Origin: Phoronis australis
Lineage: Eukaryota; Phoronida; Phoronidae
Assembly (NCBI GenBank): GCA_002633005.1
Contig: NMRA01000512.1
Span: forward strand, 8,142 to 69,979
Direction: 5' to 3'
Length of the DNA stretch: 61,838 nt
The first letter of the stretch is position 1, and each line of letters opens with the position of its first letter. Positions 22,673 to 33,733 of this stretch are shown piece by piece. The notes beneath the pieces were generated by a model. It was not told the origin of the DNA. It was given only the letters and a program-made list of their open reading frames with translations, and ran no database searches. The translations under genes and the position numbers were made by a program.

Positions 22673-25600
22673 ATGGGAAAGATCGTCGCCATTTTCTACG
22701 TGTCGGCCATTTTCTGCAGTCTCGCCATGGAAAGCGAAGCTAGAATATTGCGGAATAAGAGAGGCAGTCCTTTGGGCAAGAAGACTTTTGGAAAAGTCAA
22801 GAAAGACGCTTTGTAAGTCCAAGAAGAGGCTAAAAGCCTAAACGGGCAAATGATGGTCCTGAGATTAATTTTTCCACTTCGTGAAGAATAATAGAAACTT
22901 TATGTTCAATTTTTGATTTTCTGATTCTGCAACACAAGATGGCTTTCAAAATTGAACGACCGAGTGAACTCTCTAAAAAACAATAACAACCCAGTAACTC
23001 GGCGAAAAAATATCCTATGCTGAAACGAGAAGAAGGCTTATATTTATAGATCTATTCGTAAAAACATGTGGTTTTTTAGTGTGTTTTCAGACACGGCGCC
23101 CTCGACTTATTTCCTGTTGTGCTCAACGATAGCACAAGTCTTCCGATTGAAAAGTCAGAACGATGTCGGCCATGTAACTACCTTAAGGTTCGGTGAGCCT
23201 AACAGTCGCTGAATATGTCGACTACCCGCCGTGTACGCAGAACAAATTCCATTCTTAAAAGTTATGAATAAGCCTGGAAAATTTGGTTACCATCCTATCA
23301 TCAGGTTTGAGAAATGGCTGATTGGAATTAGTAAACACAAGGATTATGCACCGTCCTCCAAAACTCTTTGAGAATGGTTTTGGACTGTTTCAATGGGGCT
23401 ATTCGGAGAATTCTCCTCGCGGTGTCGCTGCTGCACTAGTGGTGATTGAATTGCGCATGCGTGGCTGTATGCATGTAAACAACTGGTAAAAGATGGAATT
23501 TTTATCAAAATACGTCGTCGCGCTAAGCCTTATTACTGCTGATTTCCCTGGTGCAAGTCTTCGACAGATGGCCACAAATTCCCAAAAGATCTAAGTTTAC
23601 TATATTCGTGGACAATTGCGGTCAACAGGGTTAACTAACTGACAAAAAGTGTGTGGATGCTGAAGCCCCGTGTGTTCTCTATGTCTATGACTATGCAGTT
23701 CCATTCGGAGACTACACAACATTACTTGGTAAGTTTTTAGCAATCAGTTTCTATCAACATCGTTCGGTGATGTTATCCCCATCAATTACCCCACTGAATA
23801 ACTGTTTTATTGAGTCGAACTAAGTGTTTCTTTTTGGAAACTCACCCGATGCCGGGTAGGCTAGGAGCACATATTCATATTGTCCTGAGTGGGAGTGCTC
23901 CCAAAATCAGAGGTGTATGGTACGTGACGCACGTCAAGTCAGAGTGACTTTTTCACAGCAGTTTCTCTTCAAAACTATGCTGTTTCTAATAAAATTCTCT
24001 AGATGAGTGAGTTTCCTTATTTTATCGTGGACCCCACCCCCAGGACCACCAGCTCAGTTATCGAATTAACATGAATAAGCCTTAAAGGAGAATGCCACCC
24101 GATTTAATTTAGTCTTTTTTGCCGTCTTAATCGGTCTATATCCACATCGCCTCGCATACGGTAGACCTTGCCTTGTCAAGAGTTAACCTGTGAGGAAGGT
24201 GAGAAACGACACTAGCGACGTGAATGGTTCATATGCAGGGTGAATGCCGCTATGTTGCGTGGCATCGTTCCCGCTTGTCCGAACTAAGCAGCTGCGAGGA
24301 AAGCAGGTATATCGTTTTTTTACTTCCTCGAGAGTCCGAAATGCTTAAGAAGTTGCTCATAGTACTGAAGAATGAAATGTACGCTGTAAATAGCAAGTAT
24401 GAGGCCGTGAAACATCTCCGTGTCTGTGGAATGCAGACGTCGACAGTGGTTCAGTGACGAATGCCGACTTACCAAATAACTCCATGTTCCGTTGTCTGAG
24501 CTTGTTCACGGCGCCTCTCTAGTATTTCTTCATCACCGTATTCCTTTTCGAATTGATAGCCTGTAAAACTTAACGATCCACCCGCGAAGTCGGGACTGAT
24601 GAGCTCTAGCTCGTCCTGGAGGGATTGGCGACTCAAGAGTTGCCAGATGTTCGCGTTTAGCCTATTGAGCGTTCTGTTTCAAAATGCCTTCTCACAAACA
24701 AAGTCTGTCTCATTAGATGCAATTTGCAATGCCTTTGGGGTGTTTGTGAGTGCAAATGATTTGAGAAGCCAGCAATGAATAAATCAATGCGTTACCGGCT
24801 TTAGGTGCAATAAAACTAATTGACGGGACACCGAGGCCGCGGGAGCTCATGCTAATTTAGTGTTTGCTGGCAGAAACTGTTGTGAAACAACTCGATTTCC
24901 ATCCCACGGCTAGGTGTTAGAGGAATCTTTATTTACGTTTACATTACTCAAATAATGATTGTCAATGTACAACTTCTGCCCACACGGTGCTGTGGCCAAA
25001 GCGGAACCCGAGTGACTCGGAATTCGCGGCCCCTGACGAGTAAGGATTTGCAGTTTCGTGGCTAATTCACTAACATAATCACGTGCACATTACTTTGGCT
25101 CACTAGTATAGTATTTTCTTGACTCGAAGTTTAGTTTCCACTGAACTTTGGCTGGTTTATGTTCGTAATGTCTGATCAGTTTCCGAGCCACTGGCCGGGA
25201 TAACAATGAAGTCAATCCTGCCGGCCGCGACGGGCTTGATCGGGCTCCGAGCCACTAGCCAGGATAACAAGCGTTTTGTGTTTAGAACTCAAAAAATCAT
25301 TAGTCTAAACAACACACATCTAGGTTCTCCTGTCTGTATCTCACGGAAAATACTTCGCCTGCCGAACTTTGTAGGCTACGGTGTGTCCAAATACCAATAA
25401 ATCCGTAAGAGCGAAATAAAACAACACGTTTTTATAAGAACTCGGTGTATTTTTAAGGGTTTACATCGAAGTTTGATGATTTATTGGTGTTAAACGATGA
25501 CTTCAAGCGATAACCTGACACCAGTAACCCGTGTTATGAACTGCTGAACAGACTGCGTGTGAAACCGATGACGTCATTGGATAATTTCAACACCTTCGTC

Positions 25601-26878
25601 TGCCGTCAGGTGTCAGGTAACGCAACCGTACGTGTCGTTATGAAGTAGAACTAATCGATCTGAATTGATAAAAATTAGGTTGTTTTTCGGGTGGCATGCT
25701 CCTTTAATCCATTAAATGTCCTAACATTGCATTGGAAAAAAATTGACACCTAGAATGAATTTTATTTGTTGAGATCAGAAGCACATTTTAAGTGTCATGA
25801 AAAATACTCATTGTTAAATCACTTTTAGCCTGTTTCACATATTTTAATTCAGATATTAAATAAGACTTGGGTACAAAGGTTATTAGTTTCTACACATAAA
25901 CATGAAGATGAAATGCCACGTATGTTCTGCCTTACAAAAGTAGTTTTGTCTTATCTTTTCTTTTACAATTTGCTAATATTTCCATTCTGTTACAGGCAAG
26001 AAAAAACAACTGAAACCAACCGCCTGACCATCTATTTGACCGTTGGACAAAGTGAAAAGCAATCCTTCAGCAATAACCTGAGANAGGGCTCGCGAAATCG
26101 AGGCTGTTAATCTACTGTATCACCACTAGTACACGCGCGCCCTCTAGTTACTGCAGATTTCCCGAATAACCCCATTAAGATTTGATTTAATGAAAAAGTG
26201 CGCTAACGCTGCATAATGTAAAAAAGCAAATTAAGACTCAGTGTCAGCGTTTCTGAAATTTTTCTCGAGTCCAAACACTTCTTCTGGAATTTTATTGAAA
26301 AAACAATCATGAAAACGCAGGATTTTCCCTTTTAAAGGTGTGTGGTATAAACCATTGATCACTTATTGTTCTTTGCAGTTCGTCATTGTGTCGTGACCCG
26401 TGTCTCCGTGATTGGGAACTGTGCGAAGCATGCATAGATATGGTCAACAGCATTGGCAAACGAGAAGTAAGTAGCGCCCTCGATCGGCAATTTCCAACTC
26501 CCATTCCGTTAGCTCTCCTGTGTTTTCGCCCTTGATGAATTACAATGATCCATACCTGGAACCAGTCTGATTCAAACAGAATGAGCATCAGCAAATTTAA
26601 GTGCTTACGCGTTGTAGAATGTTATTCAAAGCTGCTAGCAGAATCAAGAATTTTCGCAAATGTTGCCTTAACGTGATTCCACACTATCTTATTTCTCGTT
26701 CGATGCCAAGCTGGGGAGGTGCCAGACGTGGACTCTATGATAACTGACAAAGTAAAGGTAAAAAACCTCCACAAAGGCTGACACTTTGAACAGGGTTGTT
26801 TTAAAATCATTCTAGCTGACGAATGCTCAGCTTCAGGATATCAAGCAGCGCGCCCTGGAGGAAGGCAAAAAGGTCTAA
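22673..26878 (+). CDS. Secreted four-cysteine peptide precursor (three coding exons)
   Basis: Exons are 22673-22812, 26379-26466 and 26816-26878, with GTAAGT donors, TTTGCAG and TTCTAG acceptors, and consistent phases (2, then 0). They give 96 residues. Residues 1-23 are a signal peptide (MGKIVAIFYVSAIFCSLA...). Asn-Lys-Arg at 28-30 is a dibasic site. Residues 31-72 form a Lys-rich then four-cysteine segment (Cys 51, 55, 62, 65: C-x3-C-x6-C-x2-C). Gly-Lys-Arg at 73-75 would give cleavage and a C-terminal amide, and a helical tail follows to Val96. AATAAA lies at 27216. This is the layout of a peptide-hormone or antimicrobial-peptide precursor; I do not recognise the family. Intron 1 holds a THAP transposon and the N at 26084. 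Exon 1 lies just downstream of the Penelope element. Confidence 0.6.
23393..23450 (-). repeat. Short dispersed repeat, member 3 (opposite strand)
   Basis: ATGGGGCTATTCGGAGA and CACTAGTGGTGAT match the reverse complement of the repeat at 10546 and 26085, more diverged. It lies in intron 1 of the secreted precursor. Confidence 0.45.
24082..25707 (+). mobile_element. Kolobok-like TTAA transposon, copy 1, with degenerate THAP remnant
   Basis: TTAA flanks both ends, and the termini are AGGAGAATGCCACCCGA and its near-reverse complement. A plus-strand frame (24224-24457) carries FLLPRESEMLKKLLIVLKNE, a THAP zinc-finger middle region, but the leading cysteines are disrupted. TTAA target sites together with a THAP domain are features of the Kolobok superfamily; piggyBac also uses TTAA but has no THAP domain. 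No catalytic domain is seen, so the copy is non-autonomous. It sits in intron 1 of the secreted precursor. Confidence 0.7.
26085..26176 (+). repeat. Short dispersed repeat, member 2
   Basis: The repeat first seen at 10546 begins exactly after the N at 26084, with a small CTGT insertion. The assembly may have broken here because of the repeat. It lies in intron 1 of the secreted precursor. Confidence 0.65.
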
Positions 26879-27890
26879 CTGAGAAGTTTGAAGGAGCCGG
26901 GATCTTATGGTGAGTGGTGATTTATGAGTTCTGTAACTTAAACACATTATGTCACCTATATATTAATTTTGAAAAATAGCAAAGCCATCGTTAATGCAAA
27001 AACCTTAACCAGTTTTCAAATGACATTTTCTATCATGATACTTTTTGATAACCCGAAAGGTCAGTTTGACGTAAATTGCGTCTGAAGGCGCAGGCAAACA
27101 TAAATTACGGGTAGGACTGTGTTTGCCGACATCGGCTTAGCACGACCATAGCGAAAACTTTATCCAGTAATTAAAGGCTGTGTTCTAATACAAATGGGCC
27201 TTTTGGTCTGGTTTGAATAAAGAAATTCAAAACCTTTTGGTCGCAAGCTTGTCATTACTTTCACTGTTACCATAACTATAGTAGTTGTCGAGAAGCGACA
27301 CTAACGACACTAACGAAAAGTTTTAAGATCAGGCTGTAAATGTACAACGATCCTTATTATGATCTCCATTTAGTCCAGAGTTCAGCGAAAATTAATAAGA
27401 ATTTCGCCCTTAGTTTAGGGCCATTACATGAAAAGATACCTATTTAGTCTAAGGTAGAGTTCATTCTCGCTTTAGATCAAAGCCAAATGTTGACGTAGTA
27501 CTGAAACTAAAACAGTATAAGAAAGGACAGGAAGCGTTTCCACAAGTCTACAAATACATTACGCAAGTCAACTTAGTTGAGCCCCTATTTCGAACTATTT
27601 CATGCAACCGGGCAATGGTCCCCGGTAACAGAGTTTAGCCACAGGGTATATTTTCGAAGCATTGTGGAGTTTATGTGGTGGGTAGGGCCTACTGCATTTG
27701 GATCGCGGGTTTGGTGTTCGACGGTCCGTTTTTACGGGGTTTAAGGGCACGAAACCGGATTTTAAAGGGTGGTGATTGAATTGATTTCCACCAATGTGTG
27801 CGTGCAGGTCGTGAGAACGGAATCCTGGGACATTTTTCATGCTTCTAGCCACCTGTTGACCTGATGCAAAATCTTCACCTACCTACCTTC

Positions 27891-29514
27891 TTAAAGGAGC
27901 ATGCCATCCAAATAACAACCTAATTTGTATCAATTTAGATCGAGTAATTCTACTCCATAACGACACGTACGGTTGCTTTACCTGACGGCAGACGGAGGTG
28001 TTGAAATTATCCAATGACGTCATCGGTTTCACACACATTCTGTTCAGCATTTCACAACACGGGTAACTGGTGTCAGCTTAGCACTTGAAGTCATCGTTTA
28101 ACACCAATAAATCATCAAATTTCGATGTAAAATCCTTAAAAATACACCGAGTTCTTATAAAAACGTGTTGTTTTATTTCGCTCTTACGAATTTATTGGTA
28201 TTTGGACACAAAGTTCTAGGATACAAAGTTCGGCAGGCCAATAAGGTCCGTAGCAAGAGTTTAATGAGGTCTGTTCGGAGATAATTTCGAAGTATTTTCC
28301 GTGAGATACAGACAGGAGAACCTATCTCTGTGTTGTTTAGACTTGTGATTTTTGAGTTCTAAACACAAAACGCTTGTTATCCTGGTCAATGGCTCGGAGC
28401 TCGATCAGACATCACAAACATACATGTAAACCAGCCAAAGTTCAGTGGAAACTAAACTTCCAGTCAAAACATACTATACTAGTGAGCCAAAGTAATGTGC
28501 ACGTGATTATGTTGGCGAATTAGCCACGAAGCTGCAAATCTACTTACTCGGAGGCCACAAATTCAGGTTAACGTTCCGCTTTGGCCACAGCACCGTCAGG
28601 GTAGAAGTTTTGTACATATCATTATTTGAGTAATGTAGATGTAAATAAAGATTCCCCTAACACCTGGCCGTGGGATGGAAATCGAGTTGTTTCACCATAG
28701 TTTCTGCCAGCAAACACTAAATTAGCATAATCTCACACGCCATCGGTGTCCCGTCAATTAACTTGCACCTAAAGCCGGTAACGCAGTGATTTATTCATTG
28801 CTGGCTTCTCAAATCATTTGCACTCACGAACACTAGCTCCAAAGGCATTACAAATTGCATCTAATGAGACAGACTTTGTTTCAGTTTTATATAAGTATTG
28901 GTTAGGGTGAGAATAATTCATTTTGAAACAGAACGCTCAGTAATAAACGCCAACATGGCAACTCGCAATCCCGACTTAGGACGACCTAGAGCTCATCAGT
29001 CCCGACTTCGCATGTGGATCGTTAAGTTTTACAGGCTATCAATTCGAACAGGAATACAGTGATGAAGAAATACTAGAGAGGCGCCGTGAACAAGCTCAGA
29101 CAACGGAACGAATGGAGTTATTTGGTAAGTCGGCATTCGTCAGGCACTGTCGACGTCTGCAGGCCACAGAGATGTTTCACGGCCTCATACTTGCTACTTA
29201 CAGCGTACATTTCATTCTTCACTACCATGAGCCACTTCCTAAGCATTTCGGACTCTCTAGAAAGCAAAAAAAAACGATATACGCGCTTTCCTCGCAGCTG
29301 CTTAGTTCGGACAAGCGGGTAGGATGCGCCGCAACATAGCGGCATTCACTCTGCACATGAACCACTGACGTCGCTAGCGTCGTTTCTCACCTTCTTCACA
29401 GGTTAACGCGACCCCTCTTGGCAAGGTAAGGTCGACCGTATGCGAGGCGATGTGGATATAGACCGATTAAGACGGCAAAATAAACTAATTAAATCGGGTG
29501 GCATTCTCTTTTAA
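27891..29514 (-). mobile_element. Kolobok-like TTAA transposon, copy 2 (inverted)
   Basis: TTAA flanks and AGGAG termini as in copy 1, in the opposite orientation. The minus-strand frame at 29118-29345 reads FFLLSRESEMLRKWLMVVKNE, the best-conserved middle part of the THAP-like segment, preceded by a Cys-Cys pair. With copy 1 it brackets exons 2-3 of the secreted precursor in inverted orientation. Confidence 0.7.
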
Positions 29515-29779
29515 AGATGCTATGTCTCATTAAACCGTGAAAATTCAAGTTTGCATCAAGCTCCACCTAGTGACTTGCTGGAAAACTGCATGTTAGTGAC
29601 TTGCTAGAAAACTGCATGTGCAAGAATAATCAGGAAAGTTTGTATATAAATTGCGGTTTTAAAGAAAACAATACAACTGATACACCTAAAAACACATGAA
29701 AAGCTAATTATTTCAAATAGTACTCAATTGATAACTAATAGTGAAATAAAGAAATAATAAAATCTGTGCCATGTTTCAA
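29515..29779. other. Spacer with a small direct repeat
   Basis: A word of the type AGTGACTTGCTGGAAAACTG is repeated within 30 bases. Otherwise AT-rich and without recognised features. Confidence 0.4.
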
Positions 29780-30194
29780 TAAGATAACAGTTAAATATTA
29801 CCACAATTAGGAGACTTTCGCGATATTGTAATGGTAACTGGTTCTCAGATGGTTTCCGACACACCGGAAGACCCGGAGTTGTTTGTAAACTAGTATTTCA
29901 TTCGCATATTCACAATTTAATGAGACACAGCATTTTAACACGAGACTGTTGGCGATCGGGCGTGAGTGGTCGCCTGGGAGCACTTTGCGATGACCGAAGA
30001 CGGCATACCCAAAAGTTGCTTATATGCTGCGCCTATGTTGAAAGCGGGCTCCCTTTTTGTAGGTGTTGCAGAGAGACTATGGCTTGAGACTTAAGTTTCG
30101 AAATGTCATTTTTAAATGACTTGTGAAAGTCTTTCAGTCATGCGAAAAAGGAATAGTTACATTCTGTAGAGTCGTCGGAAACCATCATCCTGTG

Positions 30195-30590
30195 TTATTG
30201 CAGAGAAGGCGATTCGTCACGCTGGAAGCGAATTGATCGTTTCTCTGTGGGATGCTTCAGTTGTAACTGAGTTTTAACAAATGTGCAGGTGCGTTCCTGC
30301 TGCCGTTTCCAAAACGGCACCATGGAATACTCATGCATGTCAAAGTCAGTGTCGCTATCATGGTTGATATCATCAAGACGTTTGCTACCGCGTTGTTGGG
30401 TGTTCTTAAGGGACGTTTTTGTTGGCGGAGTTCGACTGATTGACCGGCTCCCATTTTGACCTTTGGTTTTGCTAAAATACTCAGTGTTCAGTGGTTGGTT
30501 TCGGTCTAAGGTGCGTGTTCGTATCCACGCAGTGTTTGGCGAAATGACCCACTTGTCGTAGTCACAAATCGTGCATGTGAAGAGTCGCAA
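30195..30590 (-). CDS. Unrecognised open frame, copy B
   Basis: 131 codons from an ATG, polar and charged, with an acidic patch (DDINHDSDTDFDMHEYSM) and no membrane segment, signal peptide or known domain. Copy A keeps the sequence but has TGA in place of one CGA codon. I see no promoter or splice context that decides whether it is coding, and the overlapping frame of opposite phase (30257-30454) is also open. Confidence 0.2.
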   Translation of the reverse strand: MRLFTCTICDYDKWVISPNTAWIRTRTLDRNQPLNTEYFSKTKGQNGSRSISRTPPTKTSLKNTQQRGSKRLDDINHDSDTDFDMHEYSMVPFWKRQQERTCTFVKTQLQLKHPTEKRSIRFQRDESPSLQ

Positions 30591-31234
30591 CGAGCAGTTG
30601 AACCACTAGACTTATGACACCTTAATTAATGTTTTGAACAGTTCCGTATCAAAAATCCCTCAATATTGATCGCATCGTACGCCGTTAAGATGTTGTTGGG
30701 TGAGGAACTAGGCCTCTACTCATCCATTATTACTCAACCTAATCACACATCAAATACCTCTGTGCGCGCGATGACACTTGATCCCCAACAAAAGCAGTTA
30801 ACCGGCACATTCCAGTTTTCTGTTATCTGTGCTCTAAGCGCGCAAAATATCCGATTTGATTTTGTTCATTTGCGACTGCGCAGAGAAACGTGACATCTTC
30901 ATCCATCCGGCTACAAACAAGGAACTTGTAAAGTGATCATCATCAAGCGAGGAGTCGTCCTTAACGCTATGCTCTAATATCTGTTTAATTTCAGCGGATA
31001 CGAAAAACGCAGAACAAGTGACCTTTCACCACAGCATGAGAGCATCGGGGCGCACTAGTAAGCAGACGTCAATAGAAGTTCACAGTGCCAGTCTCAAGGA
31101 ATCCTCTTTCCTTCGCCCATAAAAACTCGATCCATTTAATTTGGAAGCTCGGAATATCTAGTTGTACGGATTGAAATCCAAGCGGTTCTAATAAACTTTC
31201 AAACTTGTTTCACACTTTTCAATGAAAACTGGTT

Positions 31235-31461
31235 TTATGATCGACATATGTCCCGAAAAATAGATAAATGATACGTGCGTCGCAAGCTCGTTACCAGAGA
31301 TGAAAGGAGATTGATGTAGGAGATATGAGGTCATTTATTATGACTAGTGCAATTACAATAAAATGAATACAGGTAAATAAGTATAACAGATAATCTCTGG
31401 TAAGATGGGCAATAAAAAGCGCCACAGAGATGTTGTAAGACAGCTCATGCCCATCGTGGTT
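31235..31461. mobile_element. 227-bp insertion present only in copy B
   Basis: Copy A reads through this site near 1445 without it. In B the inserted segment is flanked by TGGTT (31230-31234 and 31457-31461), a likely 5-bp target duplication. The sequence is AT-rich and of unknown class, perhaps a small retroposon or non-autonomous element. Confidence 0.7.
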
Positions 31462-32212
31462 ATCTTATTTTCAAACAGAACGTTACACACAAGTGGCTTA
31501 CATGTACCTATGTGTCTTTTAAGTGCTATGGGGTCTCTTCAGAAAAAATATCAAATCATTAAAATATGATCTATGTCTGATGTGACGCTGGCACACGGTG
31601 ATGTTATAACGTGCGACTTGGATATGATTAAGAAACTATTATTTCGATAGAACGCAATGATTTTGTACTTGTTTTGTGAACTTCCAAAATATAGGGTTTG
31701 CCATCAGAATGCAACACCCAGTTTCCACATAGGTCCATGTCACCAGTGTCCCGTTTCATGACACTTTTTCTGTAGTAAATTAGACCGAAATCAGACTAAT
31801 GTGAATCCAAAATCTGTTCGCATTGTTTGAAGAAATTTCTTTTAAATCCAAAATTATGACCTAAATCGATCTAAGCAAACACCGAAAGTTACCATGGCTA
31901 CGGGGTAGACTCGAGATTGGACTTTTGGTCTGAATCACCAACATTTACGACTCTCATCATCTTAAACTGCTGAGGAACAAATTTTGTCGATATTTCCATA
32001 ATCTAATGTCGCTATAATCAATGTCAAATTGAAGGTCACAGACATAAAGTTCCACGTTAAAGGCTCTCAACACTTTGTTCAATGCAATGAATATAGTTGC
32101 AGCAGTAGCTAATTTCGCTCCATTACCTCACAAAACCACTATTACGTTGCCACTGTATGATCTCGGAACAGCTTCTACAGATGTGCCACACATGTTGAAC
32201 ACACCACGCAAC

Positions 32213-32320
32213 AAGGAGTCTAGACACTACAAGGAGTCTAGACACTACAAGGAGTCTAGACACTACAAGGAGTCTAGACACTACAAGGAGTCTAGACACT
32301 ACAAGGAGTCCAGACACTAC
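32213..32320. repeat. 18-bp minisatellite, 6 units (copy B)
   Basis: Same 18-base unit as at 2201-2326, one unit fewer and more homogeneous (all units but the last keep the TCTAGA palindrome and the TAC ending). This is a length polymorphism between the two blocks. Confidence 0.9.
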
Positions 32321-33677
32321 AAACTTAACCATTGCTTTTTGTTATTTCAATAATTGTACCTGTAATCTGAGAAAGTTGAACGCAAGCAAGCCGACTATTA
32401 ATATTACTTTATATGAATTACCATGTTGAAAGGGGGTAAACAACTTTGCAGATGCAACACATGTTTGTGATTGACAGCAGAAAACCTCGTTTTGACCAAG
32501 GCCATGTATCGTTGTGATTCAGGCCTAAGACGCCTAGGACAAAAATCGATGTTGCTCGCAACAAAAACTGCGCGACATAAAGAATAATACTGGAATACTT
32601 TATGAAGTAGCCTATGTTGTGAAACAAAGACTGTTTTGCTCCTTTTTGGCATCTTGTGACGAATCCCCTTAATTTGTAATGTATTGCCCCGCCTTAAGGC
32701 CCATAGGCCTATATTTGAAATAATTCCTTTCCCGCAGCCTTTTTTACCCAAGTGATTCACATGTTGGCGCATGCGATGTTCCCTGATAGACTCATTCATT
32801 AATTCGCATAGAGGAGCACACGCTTTGTTTTTAAAAATGGATTTGCTTTACATGAACATTTTACCGTATCGCCGTGCTTTAGGCCCATGGGCCTTTATCC
32901 GAAATAATGTTTTTGCGGCCTTTTTACCGAAGTGGTACACATACTGGCCCATACGCCTACGTTTCGCATATAAGCGCAGTTCTGCACAGACGACTGTGGG
33001 CCTTATAGCGTGGCTATACTGTAAACTTTTTTATAAATTATTGTTAGCTTAGTTACGTGCTGTGCAAATTATATGAAGATTAAAGAAGGTGTACAAATTG
33101 TTAGATTCTTAATTGGTGTGCAAACTATTGGAGAAAACGTTCACACAGGACATCCGTAAAACAAAATATAATACATGAAAGCGTAATTGGACAACATAAA
33201 TTTAACGATTTGTCTTAAGGAGTTCATTTATTTACATCAAATTTTCAAGTGATTTTTGCTTCAAAAACGTTGAGTCAATGACAAATACAGGTAACATCGA
33301 TCGTGACAAAACTGAGCACACATGGAATTTAAGTAGATATTTTATGACAAATATGTCTGACAATTATTCAGTTTACAACCAAACAAAAACTGGCTGACTT
33401 CAAAGATGCTACAGCAATTTCCGCAAGTTAATTCAGCGTCTGTCCGGTGGTTGACGAATGTGCTGAAAACTGATTTATCGATTCATGACGAAAGACTTGT
33501 CGATGACTCGTAACAAAGGTCAGTCGGGCCAATACTGTAGGTTGCTTTATGTAACTGATCAACAAGTGTTTTGCTTCATTGATTTCGTTAAGTGCTTAAA
33601 ATAAAACACTTTCCGTCCAAAAAACTTTCCCAGGTGGCTGTCGATTTAGCCTCAAATTCGTTTTTGTGATGTTTTTG

Positions 33678-33683
33678 TATAAA
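33678..33683 (+). promoter_or_regulatory. TATA box of lectin-like gene, copy B
   Basis: TATAAA sits 56 bases before the ATG at 33734, in the same place as in copy A. Confidence 0.5.
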
Positions 33684-33733
33684 ATGCCGTGCGAAATAAC
33701 CCCATTTGCATAACACCGATCAGGTCTTGAAAG

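Noticed and set aside
23640-23731. Possible extra exon ending in ACTTG|GTAAGT with CVDAEAPCVLYVYDYAV
   Set aside because: No good acceptor in frame, and its end phase does not match exon 2 of the secreted precursor, which already joins exon 1 in frame.
24082-25707. piggyBac identity for the TTAA elements
   Set aside because: TTAA fits, but the THAP-like segment is not found in piggyBac transposases and fits Kolobok better; no catalytic domain is present to settle it.
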